From an uncultured Porphyromonas sp. (GTDB lineage: Bacteria > Bacteroidota > Bacteroidia > Bacteroidales > Porphyromonadaceae), in contig UQBE01000030.1 in the NCBI GenBank assembly GCA_900539155.1, forward strand, positions 1 to 26,524: DNA of 26,524 nucleotides, in the 5' to 3' direction. The notes under the pieces are model-generated. The model saw nothing but the letters and a program-made list of their open reading frames with translations. It was not told the origin of the DNA and made no database searches. Below are positions 5,960 to 14,046 of this stretch, in pieces (the stretch's first letter is position 1; each line of letters begins with the position of its first letter). Both the position numbers and the translations under genes were made by a program.

Positions 5960-7315
5960 CTAGACGTGCGATAGAATTTTTCGGTAGAACTGTAGTACCG
6001 AGGGGGCGGTGCGTAGGTTGTACGGTTTGAGGGGCTGTGTGAGCGTCAGTCCCTCGAGCGTGCGACAGCGACTGAGGGCGACGTATCCTTGCCCAGGGGC
6101 AAAGAATCGACTTGGGTCTACTACAATCCGGTCACAGGTCTGACCCTGCGCTTTGTGCACGGTGATGGAGTAGGCGACAATAAGCGGAATTTGCGTGTAG
6201 GAGCCGGTCTGTCGCTCGACAATCTCCCCTTTCTCCTCGTCGTAGTCGTAGTCCACCTGCGACCAGGTGTGTGGCGTGACGATGATAGTCTCGCCATCGG
6301 GCGTCTCCACCTTGGCGTACGGCTCTGTGATATCGCCGATAGTCCCGCCGACGAGCTTCGTGATGACGCCCGTCGTGCCGTTGACCCACGCTCCGTCGGG
6401 ATGGTTGCTCACGAGCATCACCTGAGTACCTACCTTGAGCGAAAACTCTTCGGGTACGGGCAGCGCAGAGGCGGGGATCTTGCCCTTGAGCTTGCCTCGG
6501 AAGGTCACCTCTTTGGCATCAAGCTGGGCGCAGCGAGACTGGTTATACTCCTCCACATTGGCTCTGTGAGAGAAGAGTAGCACCGCATGCTGGTCGCTCT
6601 GAAGGAGTTCCTCCTGCCACTGGGGAGAGACACGGCTATTGAGCAGAGCAACCGTCTCCTCGCTGACACGCCCTAAGCGAATCTCCTCAAGAGCAGAGAC
6701 AAAGTGCTGGTCACTCTGACGATACATGCGACGTAGTAGGATGGAAATGGGAGCAAGCGTGGCATAAGCGTGGGCATCGAAGAAGTAAAAGCCTTCACTA
6801 TCAGGATAAGCCCTCTGCATCTCCTTCAGGTCAGCGGCTGTCGTGACCGGCGGTAGCTGAAAGGGGTCGCCCACCATGAGGAGCTGTACCCCACCGAAAG
6901 GCACTTTGCTGTGCCTCACGCTGCGTAGGATACGGTCCATCGCATCAAGCAGGTCGCACCGCACCATCGATATTTCGTCAATGATGATTAGGTCCAGCTG
7001 ACGGATGAGCTCCCGCTTGTCCTTGCGGTATCGACGAGTGATGGCGGAGGTATGGTTGGCATCTGTCAGCGGTGCTAGCGGTAGCCGGAAGAAGCTGTGG
7101 ATCGTCTGCCCATGGATGTTGAGCGCGGCGAGTCCCGTCGGAGCAAGCTTGACAAACTTCTTATGCGTCACTTCGCAGTAGTGCTGCAGGAAGTAGGACT
7201 TGCCCGTTCCCGCACTACCCGTCAGGAAGAGACTCATAGAGGTTTGCTCCAAACATTGCAGGGCAGACATCTGCTCCGCATTGCTCTGGTCGAAAGCTTC
7301 TGGGATAACGAGCAT
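5960..7315 (-). CDS. PIF1/RecD-like superfamily 1B DNA helicase
   Basis: A 451-residue ATP-dependent helicase. The motifs are clear: Walker A GSAGTGKS (33-40), the Q-rich APTGLAALNIHG (about 58-69) with TIHSFF, Walker B IIIDEISM (110-117), GDPFQLPPV (149-157, motif III) and, near the C-terminus, YSITVHKAQGQT and YVALSRCR (motifs V/VI). A beta-barrel-like insert (about 285-375) precedes the last motifs, as in PIF1/RecD2 proteins. The frame extends upstream into queC, but the ATG at 7315 lies eight bases after the queC stop, preceded by a GGTGG-like site, so that start is used. It is co-directional with queC and probably in one transcript with it. The likely role is genome maintenance. Confidence 0.87.
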   Translation of the reverse strand: MLVIPEAFDQSNAEQMSALQCLEQTSMSLFLTGSAGTGKSYFLQHYCEVTHKKFVKLAPTGLAALNIHGQTIHSFFRLPLAPLTDANHTSAITRRYRKDKRELIRQLDLIIIDEISMVRCDLLDAMDRILRSVRHSKVPFGGVQLLMVGDPFQLPPVTTAADLKEMQRAYPDSEGFYFFDAHAYATLAPISILLRRMYRQSDQHFVSALEEIRLGRVSEETVALLNSRVSPQWQEELLQSDQHAVLLFSHRANVEEYNQSRCAQLDAKEVTFRGKLKGKIPASALPVPEEFSLKVGTQVMLVSNHPDGAWVNGTTGVITKLVGGTIGDITEPYAKVETPDGETIIVTPHTWSQVDYDYDEEKGEIVERQTGSYTQIPLIVAYSITVHKAQGQTCDRIVVDPSRFFAPGQGYVALSRCRTLEGLTLTQPLKPYNLRTAPSVLQFYRKILSHV

Positions 7316-7323
7316 ACCGCCAC

Positions 7324-7977
7324 CTACTCCTCGTAAAGCGTCGGGTCCTCCAGCCCGTTTGCCACAAAAGCGTCGTGACGCTCCCGACAGGTGCCGCAGC
7401 GTCCGCAGTGACGCTCGCCTCCCTGATAGCAACTATAAGTTTTTCCGTAAGGCACGCCAAGACGAGTGCCTCGAGCTACGATCTCAGCTTTCGTGAGGGT
7501 CGTGTAGGGCGCCACCAGCTTGACCCCATTGCTGGTGCCAGCTGTGATCGCCTCGCCCATAGGCTTGACAAAACTCTCCCGACAGTCTGGGTAGATGGCG
7601 TGGTCACCGAAGTGATTCGCTATGAGCACCTGCTGCAAGTCACGGCTCTCCGCTAGTCCTGCGAGGATGCTCAGCATGATGCCATTGCGAAAGGGTACCA
7701 CCGTCGAGCTCATATTCTCCTCCGAGTAATCCCCCAGTAGCATCTCACCACCCGAGAGAAGGAGGTCACTGCGAAAGTACTCTCCGATGAAGGCAAGCGG
7801 AATGATTAAGTAAGGGATCTCTAGCTCACGACAGATAGCGTCGGCAGCGGCTAGCTCACGCGCATTGTGCTTCGATCCGTAGTCGAAGCCCACGGCACAA
7901 GCTATCTCCTCACGATACTCGTAGAGGAGCGTCGTGCTATCCACGCCACCTGAGAGTGCGATTAGCGAGTTACGCAT
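7324..7977 (-). CDS. queC: 7-cyano-7-deazaguanine synthase
   Basis: A 217-residue ATP-dependent enzyme converting 7-carboxy-7-deazaguanine to preQ0, a precursor of queuosine in tRNA. The PP-loop SGGVDS is at residues 9-14 and the zinc site is formed by Cys183, Cys191, Cys194 and Cys197 in the order C-x7-C-x2-C-x2-C. Other family segments are FDYGSKHNARE (about 31-41), VPFRNGIML (about 94-102) and the PYTTLTKAEIV segment (about 157-167). Length is normal. It starts ten bases after the proS stop on the same strand and is followed at once by the helicase. No other queuosine genes (queD, queE, queF) are in the window. Confidence 0.95.
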   Translation of the reverse strand: MRNSLIALSGGVDSTTLLYEYREEIACAVGFDYGSKHNARELAAADAICRELEIPYLIIPLAFIGEYFRSDLLLSGGEMLLGDYSEENMSSTVVPFRNGIMLSILAGLAESRDLQQVLIANHFGDHAIYPDCRESFVKPMGEAITAGTSNGVKLVAPYTTLTKAEIVARGTRLGVPYGKTYSCYQGGERHCGRCGTCRERHDAFVANGLEDPTLYEE

Positions 7978-7987
7978 TACCGCTGTC

Positions 7988-9472
7988 TTAGTAAGAGCGA
8001 GCGATGATGACCCGGCACTTAGAGGGGCGACCAGTCACCATACAGCGACCCGGCTCCGAGGGTATGTCACGAGGTATGCAGCGGATCGTTGCTTTGGTCT
8101 CCTCCTTGATGCGCGCCTCCGTCTCGGCTGTGCCGTCCCAGTGGCAGAGGAAGAAGCCTCCATCCTCGATGCGCTCCTTAAACTCATCGTAGCTGTCGCA
8201 GATGTAGGTGCGATCCTTGAGCGACTGGAGCGAGCGGTTGTAGAGATTGTTCTGGATATCTTCGAGTAGCTGCTCAATATGTGCGGAGATGCCCTCTAGC
8301 GGCATGGTCTCCTTAGTGAGCGTGTCGCGACGAGCCACCTCGACGGTGCCATGCTCCAGGTCGCGCATACCGAGAGCGAGACGCACAGGAACACCCTTCA
8401 TCTCATACTCAGCAAACTTCCACCCGGGCTTCTTATTGTCGTTGTCATCGATTTGAACAGATACGCCATGCTGACGCAGCTCGCTGACGATCTTGTCGGC
8501 TGTCTCGTGGATACGCTGTAGCTCCTCCTCGCTCTTGTAGATTGGCACGATGACCACCTGGATTGGTGCAATGCGTGGGGGAAGAACCAGTCCGTTGTCG
8601 TCGCTGTGTGCCATAATGAGTGCACCGACGAGACGAGTGGATACGCCCCACGAGGTAGCCCAGACGTAGTCACGATTGCCCTCCTTGTCGAGGAAGGTAA
8701 CGTCAAATGCCTTGGCGAAGTTTTGCCCTAGGAAGTGCGAAGTGCCAGACTGCAAAGCTTTACCATCCTGCATCATAGCCTCGATGGTGTAGGTGTCGAT
8801 AGCACCGGCGAAACGCTCCGTCTCGCTTTTGACCCCGACGATGACTGGCAGTGCCAGCATCTCACGGGCAAAGTCCTCATAGACGCCAATCATCTTGCGC
8901 GCCTCAGCGATTGCCTCCTCTTGGGTAGCATGTGCCGTGTGACCCTCTTGCCAGAGGAACTCAGCCGTACGGAGGAAGAGACGCGTACGCATCTCCCAGC
9001 GCACTACGTTAGCCCACTGATTACAGAGTAGTGGCAGGTCGCGGTAGCTCTGGATCCAGTTCTTGTAGGTACTCCAGATGATCGTCTCACTCGTCGGACG
9101 AACGATCAGCTCCTCTTCGAGCTTCGCATTGGGGTCTACCTCTACGCCATCGCCCGCCTCGTTGGTACGCAGTCTGTAGTGCGTCACGACGGCACACTCC
9201 TTGGCAAAGCCCTCAACATGCTCCGCCTCGCGGCTGAGGTAGCTCTTAGGGATAAAGAGCGGGAAGTAAGCGTTGCTGTGTCCCGTCTCCTTAAAGCGGC
9301 GGTCAAGGTCTTGCTGCATCTTCTCCCAGATGCCGTAGCCGTAGGGCTTGATGACCATACAGCCACGCACGGAGGAGTTTTCCGCCAGCCCAGCCTTTAC
9401 GACGATATCTTGATACCACTGTGAGTAGTTTTCGCCACGTGGTGTGAGTTCTTTGATTTCTTTTTTAGCCAT
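7988..9472 (-). CDS. proS: Prolyl-tRNA synthetase, archaeal/eukaryotic type
   Basis: A 494-residue class II synthetase charging tRNA-Pro. The N-terminus MAKKEIKELTPRGENYSQWY, the absence of the large INS editing domain of the E. coli type, and the C-terminal zinc-like region CMVTGRPSKC ending in the invariant IARSY place it in the short type-3 group. Class II blocks include the ADVVKPYGY-like VIKPYGYGIWE, the RPTSETIIWSTYKNWI segment, and RTAEFLWQEGHTAH. The frame opens at a TTG at 9484, but the ATG at 9472 matches the family N-terminus. A TACCTTTG box lies 30 bases upstream of the start on the minus strand. It heads the proS-queC-helicase run. Confidence 0.95.
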   Translation of the reverse strand: MAKKEIKELTPRGENYSQWYQDIVVKAGLAENSSVRGCMVIKPYGYGIWEKMQQDLDRRFKETGHSNAYFPLFIPKSYLSREAEHVEGFAKECAVVTHYRLRTNEAGDGVEVDPNAKLEEELIVRPTSETIIWSTYKNWIQSYRDLPLLCNQWANVVRWEMRTRLFLRTAEFLWQEGHTAHATQEEAIAEARKMIGVYEDFAREMLALPVIVGVKSETERFAGAIDTYTIEAMMQDGKALQSGTSHFLGQNFAKAFDVTFLDKEGNRDYVWATSWGVSTRLVGALIMAHSDDNGLVLPPRIAPIQVVIVPIYKSEEELQRIHETADKIVSELRQHGVSVQIDDNDNKKPGWKFAEYEMKGVPVRLALGMRDLEHGTVEVARRDTLTKETMPLEGISAHIEQLLEDIQNNLYNRSLQSLKDRTYICDSYDEFKERIEDGGFFLCHWDGTAETEARIKEETKATIRCIPRDIPSEPGRCMVTGRPSKCRVIIARSY

Positions 9473-9501
9473 GATGCTAGTCAATCTGATTTATTTGTTA
9501 G

Positions 9502-9509
9502 CAAAGGTA
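9502..9509 (-). promoter_or_regulatory. -7 promoter box TACCTTTG for proS
   Basis: CAAAGGTA on the plus strand reads TACCTTTG on the minus strand, ending 30 bases before the proS ATG. A TTG about 20 bases further upstream, near 9530-9532, fits a Bacteroidota -33 element, giving TTG-N20-TACCTTTG. This is the best-formed promoter in the window. Confidence 0.65.
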
Positions 9510-9540
9510 CCGCTTTTCGCTAGAATTCACAATTTGAAAC

Positions 9541-9640
9541 GCCTGCTCTCGAAGCTACTCTTTTCCGCTTGGGAGCTACCCACCGTACCGACCTGTAGCA
9601 GGCTGTCTCCGCCCCGACTTACGGCGATGCGGAGCGGGGC
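9541..9640. other. Structured divergent intergenic region between proS and glucosaminidase
   Basis: This is the middle of a 307-bp gap. GCCTGCT (9541-9547) and AGCAGGC (9597-9603) form a distant 7-bp inverted repeat, and GCCCCG (9611-9616) and CGGGGC (9635-9640) form another. No coding potential was recognised. Divergent TACCTTTG boxes lie on either side. Confidence 0.4.
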
Positions 9641-9669
9641 TAGTATGCGTTAACTACCAATCTATTTAG

Positions 9670-9677
9670 TACCTTTG
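9670..9677 (+). promoter_or_regulatory. -7 promoter box TACCTTTG for the glucosaminidase
   Basis: An exact TAnnTTTG match 102 bases before the ATG at 9780, which implies a leader of roughly 95-100 bases. No strong -33 TTTG was found at ideal spacing. Confidence 0.5.
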
Positions 9678-9779
9678 TCGTGCAGGTAGTTTGCCGTGTC
9701 TCATCTCTTACGCTAGATAGCGTGGTGAGCTACCCCTCTTATCGACACATATCTCTCTAGACTACAGTCTTATCTCTAC

Positions 9780-10721
9780 ATGAAGCCCCTGACCTATCTA
9801 CCTCGCCTGCTACTTTCGTCGGTCGCTATGCTCCTACTATGCACGACAGCGTGGGCGCAGGCTCCGATGAATTCTAATTACCAGACCTACATACGTACCT
9901 ATGCCGATGAGTGCATTCGCCAGATGAAGCGTCACAAAATCCCTGCCAGTATCACGATGGCGCAGGGACTCATCGAGACGGGGGCTGGATCTAGTCGCCT
10001 AGCGCGTGAGGGCAACAACCACTTCGGCATCAAGTGTCACCGCGCCTGGCAGGGGCAGCGCATCTATGCTGACGATGATCTCAAGGGAGAGTGCTTTCGC
10101 AAGTACCGCTCCGTGGGCGACTCCTACGAGGATCACTCCAACTTTCTCAAGCAGCCTCGATACCAAGTACTATACACCTATCCTATCACGGACTATCAGG
10201 CTTGGGCTAGGGGGCTACAGCAGTGTGGCTATGCGACGAACAAAGGCTACGCCAATATGCTCATCAAGGTAATCGAGCAGTACGAGCTTTACGAGCTGGA
10301 TCGCGGACGCTATCCGCGCTGGATGTCGGGTCGCCCGGCACCTAAGTACACCCCCTCAGAGGAGGATCCAGAGATGAAGCTGACGCACGAGGGCTTCTTC
10401 AGCTATGGTCTACTATATGTACTTGCCAATGAGGGCGACTCGCTCGAGTCCATCGCTCGTGAGATGGGGATAAGCCTCAAGCGCCTGGCTGACTACAACG
10501 ATATGCCGGTAGACTTCCCGCTCCAAGCTGGGGATGTGGTCTACCTGGAGCGCAAGAACAGACGAGCCACGCCCGACTACCCCGACCATGTGGTGCAGGT
10601 GGGCGAGTCGATGCACGACATATCTCAGCGCTACGGCATACGTCTATCTCGTCTCTATCGTATGAACCACCTAGACTACGACTACGTACCCGAGGAGGGC
10701 GACGTACTCCGACTCCGCTAA
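9780..10721 (+). CDS. Secreted glucosaminidase with two LysM domains
   Basis: A 313-residue exported peptidoglycan hydrolase. A signal peptide is seen (hydrophobic core about 8-21, likely cleavage after AWAQA near 28). Residues about 33-175 are a GH73/FlgJ-type glucosaminidase domain: ITMAQGLIETGAGSSRLA carries the probable catalytic Glu66, and NNHFGIKCH, DSYEDHSNFL and YATNKGYANMLIKVIE are standard family blocks. Two LysM-like modules follow, about 213-257 (VLANEGDSLESIA...AGDVVYLE) and 269-313 (DHVVQVGESMHDISQRYGI...EEGDVLRLR), which bind glycan. It should act in the periplasm or at the cell surface on N-acetylglucosaminyl bonds. The stop is followed almost at once by a heptamer array that runs up to the purM start. 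Confidence 0.92.
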   Translation: MKPLTYLPRLLLSSVAMLLLCTTAWAQAPMNSNYQTYIRTYADECIRQMKRHKIPASITMAQGLIETGAGSSRLAREGNNHFGIKCHRAWQGQRIYADDDLKGECFRKYRSVGDSYEDHSNFLKQPRYQVLYTYPITDYQAWARGLQQCGYATNKGYANMLIKVIEQYELYELDRGRYPRWMSGRPAPKYTPSEEDPEMKLTHEGFFSYGLLYVLANEGDSLESIAREMGISLKRLADYNDMPVDFPLQAGDVVYLERKNRRATPDYPDHVVQVGESMHDISQRYGIRLSRLYRMNHLDYDYVPEEGDVLRLR

Positions 10722-10722
10722 A

Positions 10723-10770
10723 GTCTAACCCCTAATCTCTAACTTCTAAACTCTAATCTCTAAGGTCTCT
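10723..10770. repeat. Heptamer array CTCTAAY filling the purM leader
   Basis: Six 7-bp units in exact register (GTCTAAC, CCCTAAT, CTCTAAC, TTCTAAA, CTCTAAT, CTCTAAG; 10723-10764) plus GTCTCT run to the base before the purM ATG. The array occupies essentially the whole 49-bp gap between the glucosaminidase stop and purM. No Shine-Dalgarno sequence is present. Confidence 0.85.
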
Positions 10771-11931
10771 ATGAACCGATATATGCGTCGTGGCGTTTCT
10801 GCCGCAAAGGAAGATGTACACAAGGCTATTGCTCACATAGACAAGGGGCTCTACCCGCAAGCCTTTTGCAAGATACTACCGGACATACTGGGTGGCGATT
10901 CCGACTATTGCAACATCATGCATGCCGATGGGGCTGGTACGAAGTCTTCGCTGGCTTATATCTACTGGCGAGAGACGGGCGACCTCTCCGTGTGGCGAGG
11001 CATAGCTCAGGATGCAATTGTGATGAACCTCGACGACCTCCTCTGTGTGGGTGCCACCTCGGGGATGCTCCTCTCATCTACCATCGGGCGCAACAAGCAA
11101 CTCATCCCCGGCGAAGTGATTGGAGCAGTCATCAACGGTACCGAGGAGATTCTGGCTCAGATGCGTGACCTAGGGGTGGAGATTTACCTTACGGGGGGCG
11201 AGACGGCTGACGTGGGCGACCTGGTCCGTACAATTATTGTAGACAGCACCGTCACCTGCCGTATGCGTCGGAGCGACATCATAGACAATGCGCACATCGC
11301 TGACGGAGACGTGATCGTCGGCTTCGCCTCCTATGGACAGGCGACCTACGAGGAGCGTTACAATGGCGGTATGGGAAGCAATGGGCTTACCTCGGCACGA
11401 CACGACATCCTCTCGCACGCCCTTGCTGAGAAGTTTCCCGAGAGCTACGACCCCGCTGTGCCTGACGACTTAGTTTACAGTGGTAGCCGTGAGCTACTCG
11501 CAGAGGTGCCAGGGACAGGGCTGACCGTCGGCGAGCTGATTCTCTCCCCCACACGTACCTATGCGCCGCTTGTGGCAAAGCTACTCAAAGAGATGCGCCC
11601 CGCTATACATGGACTGATCCACTGTACAGGAGGCGCACAGACCAAGGTGATGAACTTCGTCACCAACAAACATATTATTAAGGACCATCTCCTTCCGGTT
11701 CCTCCGCTCTTCCAGATGATTGCCGAGGAGAGTGGTGCCGATGCTACGGAGCTGTACCAAGTCTTCAACATGGGGCACCGCCTAGAGGCTTACCTGCCCG
11801 CCGAGCAGGCTGAGGAGGCTATCGCTGTGGCGCGCCATTTTAACATTGATGCGCAGGTTATCGGCCGTGTCGAGGCGGCGGACCAGAACCGCCTGACACT
11901 TGTTACGCCCTTTGGCACAGTGGAGCGATAG
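10771..11931 (+). CDS. purM: Phosphoribosylformylglycinamidine cyclo-ligase (AIR synthase)
   Basis: A 386-residue AIR-synthase-family protein, catalysing ATP-dependent closure of FGAM to aminoimidazole ribotide in purine synthesis. Blocks seen include HADGAGTKSSLAY (about 51-63), the AQDAIVMNLDDLLCVGA segment, GEVIGAVINGTEEI, TGGETADVGD, GGMGSNGLTSARHD, and HCTGGAQTKVMNF near the C-terminus. It is the longer Bacteroidota form, about 40 residues longer than E. coli PurM, with an N-terminus MNRYMRRGVSAAKEDVH. Other purine genes are not adjacent; instead prfA and pyrF follow, an order I recall from Bacteroidales. Because the variant is divergent, a related AIR-synthase-like role cannot be fully excluded. 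Confidence 0.85.
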   Translation: MNRYMRRGVSAAKEDVHKAIAHIDKGLYPQAFCKILPDILGGDSDYCNIMHADGAGTKSSLAYIYWRETGDLSVWRGIAQDAIVMNLDDLLCVGATSGMLLSSTIGRNKQLIPGEVIGAVINGTEEILAQMRDLGVEIYLTGGETADVGDLVRTIIVDSTVTCRMRRSDIIDNAHIADGDVIVGFASYGQATYEERYNGGMGSNGLTSARHDILSHALAEKFPESYDPAVPDDLVYSGSRELLAEVPGTGLTVGELILSPTRTYAPLVAKLLKEMRPAIHGLIHCTGGAQTKVMNFVTNKHIIKDHLLPVPPLFQMIAEESGADATELYQVFNMGHRLEAYLPAEQAEEAIAVARHFNIDAQVIGRVEAADQNRLTLVTPFGTVER

Positions 11932-11985
11932 CCACGGTAGAGCGATAGCCTTTGACCCACCCCTTACATCACTTAGCAGACCTAT

Positions 11986-13092
11986 ATGAACGATTTACTC
12001 AACCGCATAGAAGCTCTGGTGGCACGCCACGAGGAGCTAGAGACATTAATCACCGACCCTAGCGTTATCGCCGATGGCAGACGCTTTGCCACCCTCAGCA
12101 AGGAGTACACTCACCTAGGGGAGATTCTTAAGGCTGGGGGGCAGTACAAGCAGCTCCTGACCCAACAGACAGAGGCGGAGGCAACGCTACAAGATGCTGA
12201 CAGCGACGAAGAACTGAAAGCGATGGCGCGCGAGCTACTCGCTGAGGCGAAGGAGGAGATTCCTCAGATGGAGGAAGAGATTAAGTTGCTCCTCTTACCG
12301 AACGACCCCGAGGATGACAAGAACGCTATTGTCGAGCTACGCGCCGGCACGGGCGGAGACGAGGCGGCACTCTTCGCGGGTGACCTCTTCCGTATGTACT
12401 CGCGCTACTGCGAGACGAAGGGATGGAGTGTCACCGTCAGCAGTTACACGGAGGGAGGCACGGGAGGTTACAAAGAGATTGTCCTCAACGTCACAGGCAC
12501 GGGTGTCTATGGTACGCTCAAGTATGAGAGTGGGGTGCATCGTGTGCAGCGCGTCCCGCAGACGGAGACGCAGGGACGTATCCACACCTCGGCAGCGACC
12601 GTGGCCGTACTGCCTGAGGCAGACAAGTTTGAGGTCAACATCAACGAAGGTGAGATCAAGTGGGACACCTTCCGCTCTAGTGGTGCTGGTGGTCAGAATG
12701 TCAACAAGGTGGAGTCGGGCGTGCGTCTTCACTATCCGTGGCGCAACCCCAATACGGGTGTCGTGGAGGATATAACGATCGAGTGTACCGAGACGCGTGA
12801 CCAGCCGAAGAATAAGGAGCGGGCTCTCTCACGGCTTCGCACTTTCATCTATGACAAGGAGCATCAGAAGTATATCGACGAGATAGCTTCACGTCGTAAG
12901 ACGATGGTCTCGACGGGGGACCGCTCGGCTAAGATACGTACCTACAACTTCCCGCAGGGTCGTGTCACTGATCACCGCATCGGTCTGACGGTGCACAACC
13001 TGCCCGGCGTGCTTGGTGGCGACCTGCAGCCGATCATCGACGCACTTATCGTCGCTGAGAATACGGAGCGCCTCAAGGAGGCCGCCCTCTGA
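11986..13092 (+). CDS. prfA: Peptide chain release factor 1
   Basis: A 368-residue release factor terminating translation at UAA and UAG. The GGQ motif that triggers hydrolysis is at 235-237 in SSGAGGQNVN. The codon-recognition tripeptide is at 191-193 in HRVQRVPQTETQGR; the P-x-T pattern marks RF1 rather than RF2 (which has SPF). The middle Gln replaces the Ala or Val of well-studied RF1s, which I believe is usual in Bacteroidota. The N-terminal helical domain (about 1-100) and C-terminal block TYNFPQGRVTDHRIG are complete. It lies 54 bases after purM, apparently in the same transcript. Confidence 0.96.
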   Translation: MNDLLNRIEALVARHEELETLITDPSVIADGRRFATLSKEYTHLGEILKAGGQYKQLLTQQTEAEATLQDADSDEELKAMARELLAEAKEEIPQMEEEIKLLLLPNDPEDDKNAIVELRAGTGGDEAALFAGDLFRMYSRYCETKGWSVTVSSYTEGGTGGYKEIVLNVTGTGVYGTLKYESGVHRVQRVPQTETQGRIHTSAATVAVLPEADKFEVNINEGEIKWDTFRSSGAGGQNVNKVESGVRLHYPWRNPNTGVVEDITIECTETRDQPKNKERALSRLRTFIYDKEHQKYIDEIASRRKTMVSTGDRSAKIRTYNFPQGRVTDHRIGLTVHNLPGVLGGDLQPIIDALIVAENTERLKEAAL

Positions 13093-13142
13093 TTTCCGAC
13101 TCAATGTTACGGTCTCTTGGGCCCGATGTGATACTTTTTCAC

Positions 13143-13150
13143 TACCTTAG
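13143..13150 (+). promoter_or_regulatory. Weak promoter-like box TACCTTAG ahead of pyrF
   Basis: TACCTTAG differs by one base from TAnnTTTG and lies 48 bases upstream of the pyrF ATG in a 106-bp gap. A TTG at 13117-13119 is about 23 bases upstream, slightly too far. It may give pyrF and the lipid A genes their own start. Confidence 0.3.
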
Positions 13151-13198
13151 TAGAACCGTACTACGACTACTTACTTCAAACAAACAGAAGATTATCTC

Positions 13199-14032
13199 AT
13201 GAATCGCGAGCAAATCATAGAACAAATACGAGCCAAGCGGAGCTACCTCTGCGTGGGTCTCGATCCAGATATACAGAAGTTGCCCCCGCACTTGCTGAAG
13301 GGGGATAATCCTATCCTAGATTTCAACAAAGCGATCATCGATGCCACAGCACAGTACGCTATAGCCTTCAAGCTGAATCTCGCCTTCTATGAGACCCTTG
13401 GGGCGTTCGGCATGCAGGTCTTTGGCGATACGGTGGACTATATACGTCAGAACTATCCCGAGCAACTCATCATTGCCGATGCTAAGCGTGGCGACATAGG
13501 CAACACGAGTAAGATGTATGCGCGTGCCTTCTACGAGAACTTTAAGGTCGATGCGCTCACCGTGGCTCCCTATATGGGTAGCGACAGTGTGCTACCTTTC
13601 CTAGAGTACAGCGACAAGTGGGTAATACTACTCGCCTTGACGAGCAATCAGGGTGCGCAAGACTTCCAGATGCTCCAGACGGGCGAGGAGACTTGTCTCT
13701 TCGAGCAGGTACTCAAGACGGCTCTGAGCTGGGAGGGAGCTGACCATATTATGTTTGTCGTGGGCGCTACGCAGAGCAATCTGATGGAGCGTGTGCGTGC
13801 GGTGGCTCCAAACGCCTTCCTCCTCGTTCCAGGTGTGGGAGCTCAGGGCGGTAGCCTAGAGGCGGTAGCTGAGCATGCGATGACGAGCGACTGCGGACTA
13901 ATCGTCAATAGTTCGCGAGGCATCATCTACGCTGGCAATGACGAGCGCTTTGCCTCTGCCTCTGCACAGGCTGCCTCTGACCTAGCACGCCAGATGGAGC
14001 AGACGCTCATAGACAAGGGTATCATAGACTAA
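13199..14032 (+). CDS. pyrF: Orotidine 5'-phosphate decarboxylase
   Basis: A 277-residue enzyme converting OMP to UMP, the last step of de novo pyrimidine synthesis. The catalytic D-x-K-x-x-D motif is visible as DAKRGDIGNTS, with Asp94, Lys96 and Asp99. The N-terminal LCVGLDPD (17-24), the KLNLAFYE block (about 58-65) and the C-terminal PGVGAQGG and IVNSSRGI phosphate-binding segments are present. The length is that of the longer type-2 PyrF rather than the about 230-residue E. coli form. It is separated from prfA by 106 bp and from lpxD by only 14 bp, so pyrF is probably the first gene of the lipid A run. Confidence 0.96.
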   Translation: MNREQIIEQIRAKRSYLCVGLDPDIQKLPPHLLKGDNPILDFNKAIIDATAQYAIAFKLNLAFYETLGAFGMQVFGDTVDYIRQNYPEQLIIADAKRGDIGNTSKMYARAFYENFKVDALTVAPYMGSDSVLPFLEYSDKWVILLALTSNQGAQDFQMLQTGEETCLFEQVLKTALSWEGADHIMFVVGATQSNLMERVRAVAPNAFLLVPGVGAQGGSLEAVAEHAMTSDCGLIVNSSRGIIYAGNDERFASASAQAASDLARQMEQTLIDKGIID

Positions 14033-14046
14033 TATATATAAGGTAG

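Noticed and set aside
7316..7432. N-terminal extension of the helicase into queC
   Set aside because: The extra 39 residues are Arg/Gly-rich frame-shadow sequence of queC; an ATG eight bases after the queC stop is a better start.
9434..9443. CCACGTGG octamer near the proS 5' end
   Set aside because: It lies in codons for the conserved LTPRGENYS segment and has no 22-bp partner, so it is not part of the hairpin element.
12556..12564. PQT instead of PAT at the RF1 codon-recognition tripeptide
   Set aside because: The P-x-T pattern is kept and I believe Gln is usual in Bacteroidota RF1, so it is not evidence of altered stop-codon use.
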